Shown piece after piece: positions 12,312 to 18,254 of a stretch of DNA of 25,136 bases (the stretch's first letter is position 1; each line of letters begins with the position of its first letter). Location of the stretch: the NCBI GenBank assembly GCA_964580495.1, contig CAZOKE010000016.1:1-25136 (forward strand), given 5' to 3'. The notes below the pieces were generated by a model. It had not been told where the DNA came from. It saw nothing but the letters and a program-made list of their open reading frames with translations, and did no database searches. The stretch comes from JAIFWV01 sp964580495. GTDB taxonomy: Bacteria; Patescibacteriota; Doudnabacteria; UBA920; O2-02-FULL-48-8. The position numbers and the translations under genes were made by a program.

Positions 12312-13393
12312 AGATAATTATGGTTGGCGGGGGCACCGGCGGGCCTGTTGTGCCGCTGCTGGCAGTGGCCGATGAGCTAAGAAAACTTAAACCGGAAACG
12401 GAATTCCTTTTTATTGGTACTCGAAAAGGGCCGGAACTGGAATTGGTGGAAAAAGCCGGATACCGGTTTGTTTCAATTCCTTCAGGAAAATTTCGGCGGT
12501 ATTTTTCGCTATCAAATGTTTCGGATATTTTTAAGATCGGCGCAGGTTACCTGCGAGCGCGCAAAATCATAAAAGAATTCCTTCCGGATTTGGTTTTTTC
12601 CGTAGGCGGTTATGTCGGCGTCCCGGTTTGTTTTGCAGCGAGGTCCGCCAAGGTCAAAGTCATTATCCACCAGCAAGACGCGCAGGTCGGCTTGGCAAAC
12701 AGACTGGTGGCGCCTTTTGCTTCGTATATCACGACAGCCTTCGAAAGCACTGCAAAGGAATTTTATTCCGGTTCGGGTTTGGAGCAAAACCCCAAAACTA
12801 AAACTGAGTTTGTAGGCAATCCCGTGCGTTCGGAGTTTTTGAATCCGGCTGTGGCAAACCGCGATTTTTTCAAGCTGGTTTCCGACCTGCCGGTTTTGTT
12901 CATTACCGGCGGCGGAACCGGAGCCGAGCAAATCAACGAGGTTGTGGCGCAAGCTTTGCCCGAATTGGTCAAAGCGCATCAGGTTATCCATCTGACCGGC
13001 AGGGGCAAAAACAATATCAGCTTCCATGACCCAAATTATCATTCGTACGAATTTTTGGCCAAAGAATATCCGGATGCAATGAAGCTTGCGGACATCGTGG
13101 TTTCCCGGGCCGGACTTTCGACAATTGCCGAGCTTTCGGCTTTGGGCAAAGTCTCTATCATCGTGCCCATGCCGGACTCGCACCAGGAAGAAAATGCCAG
13201 GAATTTGAAACAAGCAAATGCGGCGGTTGTATTAGAAAAAGACGAGTTTAACGCGGAAACTCTGGCGCGTGTGATTATTAGTTTGAAGTTCAACCAAAAA
13301 CGCCTCGAACTTTTGTCCTCCAATATTTTTAAATTAATGCCTCACGATTCTGCTGTGCGAATCGCCGAAATCCTGATCAAAGTCAATGGATAA
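12308..13393 (+). CDS. murG: MurG, lipid II-forming GlcNAc transferase (divergent)
   Basis: MurG transfers GlcNAc from UDP-GlcNAc onto lipid I at the inner face of the membrane. The 361-aa product has the family markers SVGGYVGVP (about 98), IHQQDAQVGLANR (about 119), EFVGNPVR (about 163), GGGTGAEQIN (about 200) and the donor-binding SRAGLSTIAELSALGKVSII with DSHQEENA (about 260-295). The first G-loop reads GGGTGGPVVP (residues 7-16), where almost all characterised MurG have GGTGGH: the conserved His is Pro. Overlaps: ATGA with the upstream transferase, and 8 nt with the downstream hydrolase. The SD is GAGGAA (12294-12299). Confidence 0.9.
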   Translation: MKIIMVGGGTGGPVVPLLAVADELRKLKPETEFLFIGTRKGPELELVEKAGYRFVSIPSGKFRRYFSLSNVSDIFKIGAGYLRARKIIKEFLPDLVFSVGGYVGVPVCFAARSAKVKVIIHQQDAQVGLANRLVAPFASYITTAFESTAKEFYSGSGLEQNPKTKTEFVGNPVRSEFLNPAVANRDFFKLVSDLPVLFITGGGTGAEQINEVVAQALPELVKAHQVIHLTGRGKNNISFHDPNYHSYEFLAKEYPDAMKLADIVVSRAGLSTIAELSALGKVSIIVPMPDSHQEENARNLKQANAAVVLEKDEFNAETLARVIISLKFNQKRLELLSSNIFKLMPHDSAVRIAEILIKVNG

Positions 13394-14381
13394 CCAAAAT
13401 AGACCGAAAATTGGAATAGCTCTCTCCGGCGCTTCGGGCCGCACCATTGCCCACATCGGGGTTTTGGAAGTTTTGGTCGAGAATGGCATCCCCATCGATT
13501 ATATCGTAGGCTGTTCTTCCGGGGCATTGGTGGCTGCATGTTTTGCATCGAAGTCCATGCCGGAGCTCAAGGAAGAGCTTTTTACTATGACAACGGAAAA
13601 ACTTTTTTCCATGATGTCGACTAAAGATGTGAAAGGTGCGCTGTTCCATTTGGACAAAGCAGTTGTGTGGTTCGATAAGTATCTGAAAGGGCTTACTTTT
13701 GAAAAAGCAAACCCGAAATTGGGATTTGTCGCGGCCGACATAAACACCGGGGAGCTGATTAATTTAACCAAAGGAGATATTGTGACCGCGCTTCAGGCCA
13801 CGGTGGCTGTGCCGGGCCTGTTTGAGCCGCAGGTCATAGACAAAAGAATTTTGGTTGACGGAGGATTGGTAAATATAGTGCCGACCAGGGCAGTCAAGGA
13901 CATGGGGGCGGATATTGTTTTGGGAGTGAATATTGCCGCGGCTAAATTTATTTATGAAAAACGCCTGCCGATTTGGCGCGGCTACAGGTTTGTAACCAGA
14001 TTGCTCGGGCTGCAGTTTGTGCGGGAGAAAATTATGCCGTGGCTTTCTTCCAGGCTTTTGTTCCAGTTTGATTCCCAGTCCGATGTCCTCCAGCAGGAAG
14101 ATGTGGAAGTCCCGGGAGTTTTGAGCATGCTCACCAAAGCTTTGGACTGGTCCATAAAAATTTCCGAGGAGTGGACTGATTCGGAAATGGCCTGCAACTG
14201 GATGATTGAGCCCCGCGTCAAACACTATGGAAAAACCGATTTCAATAATTTGGAAAAAATTTATATCGAAGGCCGCAAGGCTGCGGCTAAAGCCGTGCCG
14301 GAAATCAAAAAACTAATCGCCGAATTCGAGCACAAACAGTCTGCTGTGCCGGAATTGGCGCCGGAACCAAAAAAAATCTGA
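13386..14381 (+). CDS. Patatin-like phospholipase / RssA-type serine hydrolase, 331 aa
   Basis: A patatin fold with a Ser-Asp dyad: the oxyanion-loop segment ALSGASGR (residues 12-19), nucleophile elbow GCSSG (42-46, Ser44 the likely nucleophile) and catalytic Asp158 in LVDGGLVN. The FEPQVIDKRILVDGG context is typical of the bacterial RssA/YchK/NTE-like group, which hydrolyses acyl-lipids. The C-terminal 130 residues are less conserved and end in an Ala/Pro/Glu-rich tail. There is no signal peptide. The gene overlaps murG by 8 nt and murC by 1 nt, placing it in the middle of the peptidoglycan genes. This suggests, but does not prove, a role in lipid turnover at the precursor step. Confidence 0.9.
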   Translation: MDNQNRPKIGIALSGASGRTIAHIGVLEVLVENGIPIDYIVGCSSGALVAACFASKSMPELKEELFTMTTEKLFSMMSTKDVKGALFHLDKAVVWFDKYLKGLTFEKANPKLGFVAADINTGELINLTKGDIVTALQATVAVPGLFEPQVIDKRILVDGGLVNIVPTRAVKDMGADIVLGVNIAAAKFIYEKRLPIWRGYRFVTRLLGLQFVREKIMPWLSSRLLFQFDSQSDVLQQEDVEVPGVLSMLTKALDWSIKISEEWTDSEMACNWMIEPRVKHYGKTDFNNLEKIYIEGRKAAAKAVPEIKKLIAEFEHKQSAVPELAPEPKKI

Positions 14382-15775
14382 TGAATTTTGAAAATGTAAA
14401 GAAACTTTACTGCATTGGGATTGGCGGCATAGGGGTATCCGCATTGGCTCGCATGTTCCATGCCCAGGGCAAACAGGTCGCTGGATCCGACATGCGGCAA
14501 TCTTCCACTACCGATGAGCTGCGAGATTTGGGAATAAAAGTGTTTATAGGGCATGCTGCGGAAAATCTTTCCGGCAAGCCTGATTTGGTTATCTACAGCG
14601 AAGACATCAGCCCGGACTCAAATGGTTATATGGAAATCCTCGAAGCTGACAAGCTGGGTATACCGAAGATGACTTATGCCAAAGCATTGGGCAGTCTTTT
14701 AGACCAAAAATACGGAATCGGTGTCACTGGAACAAACGGCAAGTCAACAACCACAGCAATGCTGGGATTGATTTTGGAAAAAGCTGGTTTTGATCCAGAT
14801 GTAATTGTCGGGTCAAAAATTTCCCAAGCTAATATCTCCCAGAAATTTCAAGCGAATGCTCGCGTTGGCGCAGGAAAATATTTCGTAGCAGAGGCGGACG
14901 AGTATCACAGGCACATGCTGGAGGGCCATCCGAAAATGATAGTGGTGACAAATATCGAAGAGGATCACCTGGACTACTATAAAGATCTCAAAGATATAAA
15001 ATCCGCTTTTTTGGAATATATAAAATCATTGCCGAAAGATGGAGTTGTCATTTACAATGCCGATGACCATAACACTGTCGAGGTTTGCCGACAGGCCGAT
15101 TGCCATAAATTTACTTTCGGCATCGACCATTATGCCGATTTGCAAGCTGTTAACCTTAAATGCGGTTCCGGGGGACAAAGCTTTGATTTGCACCTAAATG
15201 ATGAATTGATCGGTAAAGTGGAAATGCACGTGCCGGGCAAGTTTAACGCCTCAAATGCGCTTGGCGCAACTTTGGCAGCGCTAAAGCTTGGGGTTGATTT
15301 TGTTGATATCAAGAATACTTTGGAGAACTTTGCGGGGATTTGGCGAAGATTCGAAATTGTGGGACAATTAGAAGGCAAGCCCGTGATTTCTGATTATGCC
15401 CATCATCCCGCAGGAGTTGCCGCGACCATCAAAGCGGCAAAAGAGTTTTATCCAGGCAAAAAAATAATGGTAGTTTTCCAGCCGCACCACAGAAACCGGA
15501 CAAAAGCTTTGTTTGGGCAGTTTGTAGAAAGTTTGGAAGAGGCGGATTATGTCTTGCTGCCGGAAATTTTCGACGTTGCCGGCCGCGAACACGGAGAAAA
15601 TATCAGCTCCATGGATTTGATCAAGGATTTGCAAACCAAGGGTCAAATTTGTGATTATGCCAAGGATCTAGACCAAGCCGCGGAAATGATTAAACAAAAA
15701 CTGCCGCAGTTCGATGTAGTACTGTGCATGGGTGCCGGCGATATCGATATCATGGCCCGCAACCTGGTGAAATAA
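14381..15775 (+). CDS. murC: UDP-N-acetylmuramate-L-alanine ligase
   Basis: MurC adds the first amino acid of the stem peptide to UDP-MurNAc with ATP. The 464-aa length is standard. The Rossmann-like N-terminal domain opens CIGIGGIGVSALARMFHAQG (11-30). The ATP loop is GTNGKST (117-123), where Asn stands where many MurC have His (GTHGKT). NIEEDHLDYY (about 189), the metal/ATP site region, is followed by the C-terminal signature SDYAHHPAGVAATIKAA (about 336) and QPHHRNRTK. The start is fused to the preceding stop (TGATG), giving tight coupling. No SD is seen, so re-initiation after the hydrolase gene is likely. Confidence 0.96.
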   Translation: MNFENVKKLYCIGIGGIGVSALARMFHAQGKQVAGSDMRQSSTTDELRDLGIKVFIGHAAENLSGKPDLVIYSEDISPDSNGYMEILEADKLGIPKMTYAKALGSLLDQKYGIGVTGTNGKSTTTAMLGLILEKAGFDPDVIVGSKISQANISQKFQANARVGAGKYFVAEADEYHRHMLEGHPKMIVVTNIEEDHLDYYKDLKDIKSAFLEYIKSLPKDGVVIYNADDHNTVEVCRQADCHKFTFGIDHYADLQAVNLKCGSGGQSFDLHLNDELIGKVEMHVPGKFNASNALGATLAALKLGVDFVDIKNTLENFAGIWRRFEIVGQLEGKPVISDYAHHPAGVAATIKAAKEFYPGKKIMVVFQPHHRNRTKALFGQFVESLEEADYVLLPEIFDVAGREHGENISSMDLIKDLQTKGQICDYAKDLDQAAEMIKQKLPQFDVVLCMGAGDIDIMARNLVK

Positions 15776-15786
15776 AACATTTTTTG

Positions 15787-16815
15787 ATGACAATTGAAAA
15801 AGACAAAAAATTATCTCCTTACACGACCTTTGGCGTTGGCGGCTTAGCTAAGCTTTTTGTCGTGGTAAAAAACATCCAGGAAGCAGCTGAAGCCGTGACT
15901 TTTGCGCGCAAAGAAAAGCTGCCCATGTTTGTTTTGGGCGGCGGCAGCAATGTTGTCATTTCGGATGAAGGATTCGATGGGATGGTCATCAAAAATGAAA
16001 TTAAAGGATCCAAATTTAAAGAAAACTTTCTGATTGCCGGGGCAGGGGAAAACTGGGACGATGTTGCTAAAAAAGCTGTTGAAGCCGGGCTGGAAGGCAT
16101 TGAGTGTCTATCCGGGATCCCGGGAAGCTTTGGCGGCGCCATAGTCCAAAACATCGGAGCTTACGGACAAACCTTGGGCGATGTGGTGGATGCAGTGGAG
16201 GCCATTGATTTGGAAACCGGGCAGATCGAAGTTTTTGCCAAGAATGAATGCGATTACAGCTACCGAAACAGCTTATTCAAAAAACACCCCGGGGTGTTTC
16301 TGGTCACAGCCGCAACTCTGAAGCTTCACGAAATAAATCGAGGCAACACTACCTACCCGTCCGTGAAAGAACATTTTTCGGAAAAGAAAACTCCGCCGAC
16401 ATTATCCGAGGTCCGGGAAGCTGTGATCGGCATCCGCGCGTCGAAAGGCATGGTCATCATGCACGAATACGAGTCGTATAAAAGTGCCGGATCTTTTTTC
16501 AAAAATCCCATCATTACGGCCGAGCACTACGACAAGATCCAACCTCTGGTCAAATGTCCTGGCACTTGGTACTGGGTTGAATCAGATGGGATAAAGGTCT
16601 CCGCAGCATGCTTGGTGACATCGGCGGGATTTTCCAAAGGGCAGATGTTTGACGCGGTGCAAATTTCTCCAAAACAGCCATTGGCAATCATCAATCCCGG
16701 ATCTGCCACTGCCAAAGACATCCAGAACCTGGCTGAAAAGATCAAGTCCGAAGTCATGAGGAAATTTGCCATACCACTGGAAGAAGAAATTGTTTATGTG
16801 GGGAAAATCAGATAA
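15787..16815 (+). CDS. murB: UDP-N-acetylenolpyruvoylglucosamine reductase
   Basis: MurB is the FAD- and NADPH-dependent reductase that makes UDP-MurNAc, the substrate of MurC next door. The start ATG 15787 gives 342 aa, with YTTFGVGG at residues 12-19; a longer in-frame start at 15724 would lie inside murC and is rejected. The FAD-binding GGGSNVVIS (about 48) and GIPGSFGGAIVQNIGAYG (about 114) are followed by YRNSLFK, catalytic-Ser context SAGSFFKNP (about 238) and the C-terminal Glu in LEEEIVYVG. It is type I-like in length. No SD is visible. It is the last gene of the operon. Confidence 0.96.
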   Translation: MTIEKDKKLSPYTTFGVGGLAKLFVVVKNIQEAAEAVTFARKEKLPMFVLGGGSNVVISDEGFDGMVIKNEIKGSKFKENFLIAGAGENWDDVAKKAVEAGLEGIECLSGIPGSFGGAIVQNIGAYGQTLGDVVDAVEAIDLETGQIEVFAKNECDYSYRNSLFKKHPGVFLVTAATLKLHEINRGNTTYPSVKEHFSEKKTPPTLSEVREAVIGIRASKGMVIMHEYESYKSAGSFFKNPIITAEHYDKIQPLVKCPGTWYWVESDGIKVSAACLVTSAGFSKGQMFDAVQISPKQPLAIINPGSATAKDIQNLAEKIKSEVMRKFAIPLEEEIVYVGKIR

Positions 16816-16823
16816 AATCCAGA

Positions 16824-16852
16824 TTGACTGCGCGAAATTAACTATTTAGGAT
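16824..16852 (+). promoter_or_regulatory. Promoter of hpf
   Basis: TTGACT (16824-16829), 17-bp spacer, TAGGAT (16847-16852). Predicted start near 16859, leaving a leader of about 20 nt without an SD. Confidence 0.55.
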
Positions 16853-16878
16853 AATCAAAATTAATTAAAATCATTACG

Positions 16879-17214
16879 ATGAATATCAGCATCAAAGGAA
16901 CAAATTTTAAGCTAACGCCATCTGTCAAGGAATATGTGGAAGAAAAAATCGGCAATTTAGGCAAATTTTTGGAATTCAGTGAAGCCCGGGTGGAATTGGG
17001 CCGCGACAAGCACCATCAGACGGGAGACGTGTTCCGAGCGGAAGTAACGATGCTGGCCGGAGGCAAACTGATCCGCGCGGACCACAGCTCCGATGATATC
17101 TACGCCTCGATCGACCTGGTAATTCCCAAACTCAAAGAACAAATTTCCAAATTCAAAGACAAGCGGGTGACTCTGGCCCGCCGGGGTGCTCGTTCGGCGA
17201 AGCGAAGGAATTAA
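16879..17214 (+). CDS. hpf: Ribosome hibernation-promoting factor, short form
   Basis: 111-aa member of the HPF/YfiA (RaiA) family. These bind the 30S decoding centre in stationary phase and shut down translation, leading to 70S or 100S inactive ribosomes. The fold's beta-alpha-beta-beta-beta-alpha order is visible: MNISIKGTNFKLTPSVKEYV at the start, then VELGRDKHHQTGDVFRAEVT, and ADHSSDDIYASIDLVIPKLK, the family signature with the D.YASID core. It ends with a basic tail (RVTLARRGARSAKRRN) suited to rRNA. It lacks the C-terminal dimerisation domain of long HPF. It has its own promoter and terminator and no SD. Confidence 0.95.
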   Translation: MNISIKGTNFKLTPSVKEYVEEKIGNLGKFLEFSEARVELGRDKHHQTGDVFRAEVTMLAGGKLIRADHSSDDIYASIDLVIPKLKEQISKFKDKRVTLARRGARSAKRRN

Positions 17215-17237
17215 AAATTTAACTTTTTTAGGAAAAG

Positions 17238-17267
17238 TCTGTCAGTAATCTATTGACAGATTTTTTT
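17238..17267 (+). terminator. hpf terminator
   Basis: TCTGTCA (17238-17244) and TGACAGA (17254-17260), 9-nt loop, T7. Confidence 0.85.
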
Positions 17268-17280
17268 GTTGCTTTAAAAT
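17253..17280 (+). promoter_or_regulatory. Promoter nested in the hpf terminator
   Basis: TTGACA (17253-17258) is formed by the right arm of the terminator stem; after 16 bp comes TAAAAT (17275-17280). Predicted start near 17287. The leader then holds a TTCCGC/GCGGAA hairpin around 17296-17315 before the SD of the next small gene. Confidence 0.6.
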
Positions 17281-17352
17281 TAAATCAAGAGAGAAATTCC
17301 GCTGGCACGCGCGGAAACAAAAACAAAAATTTTTTCCACGGAGGGAAATGAA

Positions 17353-17538
17353 TTGCCTTGCTACTCTGAAATCGACATCCTCAGTGAAGCCGAAGATGAC
17401 GGTTGGGACGCCAAGTGGGGGAGGTTTCCAGTTGCTCGAATTCCGCGACGCGAGAGGACGAGCCAACCTGGAAAGGACTCAAAGAGCGAACGCGCTCGAA
17501 AAGAACTGCCCGCAGCAGGTCTGCGGAAAGCCAGCTAG
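17353..17538 (+). CDS. Orphan small protein with TTG start, 61 aa
   Basis: A TTG at 17353 lies 7 nt after a strong SD (GGAGGG, 17340-17345). The alternative ATG at 17348 in another frame is too close to that SD. The product starts MPCYSEIDILSEAEDDGWD, acidic, and continues AKWGRFPVARIPRRERTSQP, basic, ending in a Lys/Arg/Ser/Ala-rich tail. No domain is recognised. A promoter overlapping the hpf terminator and a bidirectional terminator at 17611-17650 frame it. The 86-codon ORF from ATG 17348 covers the same DNA and cannot be fully excluded. Confidence 0.45.
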   Translation: MPCYSEIDILSEAEDDGWDAKWGRFPVARIPRRERTSQPGKDSKSERARKELPAAGLRKAS

Positions 17539-17610
17539 TCTGGCTGCAAAGTTCGATGGGCTGCACAAACCCCGGTGTTTGGCAGCTCATTTTTGTTTCC
17601 GGAAATAAAA

Positions 17611-17650
17611 AACGCCTGGGAAGCATTGCTGCTCCCAGGCGTTCGATTTT
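17611..17650. terminator. Bidirectional terminator
   Basis: AACGCCTGGGA (17611-17621) pairs perfectly over 11 bp with TCCCAGGCGTT (17633-17643). The plus strand continues CGATTTTTT; the minus strand continues into TTTTTATTT. It separates the convergent small genes on either side. Confidence 0.9.
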
Positions 17651-18010
17651 TTACCAGCGGCGGTAATACCAAACTGTGCGCTGCCAGACTTCCGGCTTCT
17701 CTGGGACCTCTTGCGAGACTTCCCAGGGGAGGCGAACAGTTTTGCCCTGCGCCGACATCTCTGTCTGGCAGGAACCGTCGCACGGACCGAAATGGTAGTT
17801 CGCGTGCACCAACTGCTGGTATTCAGCAGAAGTGCACGGGCCGTATCCGATCACGTCCTCGTACTCGTAGCAGTCTTCGAGCACGGACCGGATTACAAAG
17901 TGGATTCGTCCCCCGGCACACACTTTCTCAGTGCGAATCGTGGTCCAGGCGTCGCCACCCTGCTCACGTTCTTCGGCGTAGACTACCGCACTAATGACCT
18001 CCTTGGCCAT
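17651..18010 (-). CDS. Orphan protein with five Cys, 119 aa
   Basis: The start ATG 18010 (MAKEVISAVVYAEER) follows GGGGGAA; an ATG five codons upstream lacks an SD. The product is beta-rich in pattern, with aromatic residues and five Cys (VCAGG, DCYEYED, GPCTSAEY, GPCDGSC), and ends VWQRTVWYYRRW. No signal peptide, no membrane segment and no recognised family; the Cys set could bind metal. It has a perfect consensus promoter and a shared bidirectional terminator, forming a stand-alone unit divergent from secA. Confidence 0.75.
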   Translation of the reverse strand: MAKEVISAVVYAEEREQGGDAWTTIRTEKVCAGGRIHFVIRSVLEDCYEYEDVIGYGPCTSAEYQQLVHANYHFGPCDGSCQTEMSAQGKTVRLPWEVSQEVPEKPEVWQRTVWYYRRW

Positions 18011-18080
18011 GACTTCCCCCTGCATTACTGCAAGAGGAAGTAGGTTAATCCTATTTATCCTTTGCAGTATTCAACCTACA

Positions 18081-18109
18081 ATTATACTCTCTTTTTGGGA
18101 TTTTGTCAA
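18081..18109 (-). promoter_or_regulatory. Perfect consensus promoter of the 119-aa orphan gene
   Basis: On the minus strand TTGACA (18109-18104), 17-bp spacer, TATAAT (18086-18081). Confidence 0.9.
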
Positions 18110-18119
18110 GATAAATGGC

Positions 18120-18148
18120 TTCACAATTGTCGCCAATTTGGGTATAAT
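18120..18148 (+). promoter_or_regulatory. secA promoter
   Basis: TTCACA (18120-18125), 17-bp spacer, TATAAT (18143-18148); predicted start near 18155. The -35 box is 10 bp from that of the divergent orphan gene. Confidence 0.85.
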
Positions 18149-18154
18149 AATTTA

Positions 18155-18254
18155 GCTTTTTCTGGCCCATCTCGAGGCCATCGACCGAGAGATCCCTTCG
18201 AAAAGGGACCTCTCACTTTGTCGAGGTGGTGAAAAATTTGAGATTTACAATTTT
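18155..18254 (+). promoter_or_regulatory. Folded secA leader
   Basis: The 100-nt leader contains an outer helix CCATCTCGA/TCGAGGTGG (18167-18175/18221-18229, one G.U). It encloses a long hairpin GAGAGATCCCTT/AAGGGACCTCTC (18187-18198/18203-18214, one mismatch) with a CGAA loop. The right outer strand contains GAGGTGGTG, the only SD-like run, 26 nt from the ATG. The fold suggests post-transcriptional control of SecA. No known riboswitch or SecM-like ORF was recognised. Confidence 0.6.

Noticed and set aside
12512..13213. 233-codon minus-strand frame inside murG
   Set aside because: Antisense to a conserved gene; long only because of codon bias on the sense strand.
17348..17608. 86-codon ORF from ATG 17348
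   Set aside because: The start is only 2 nt beyond the SD, and the 61-codon TTG frame has better spacing and a more protein-like start; kept as an alternative only.
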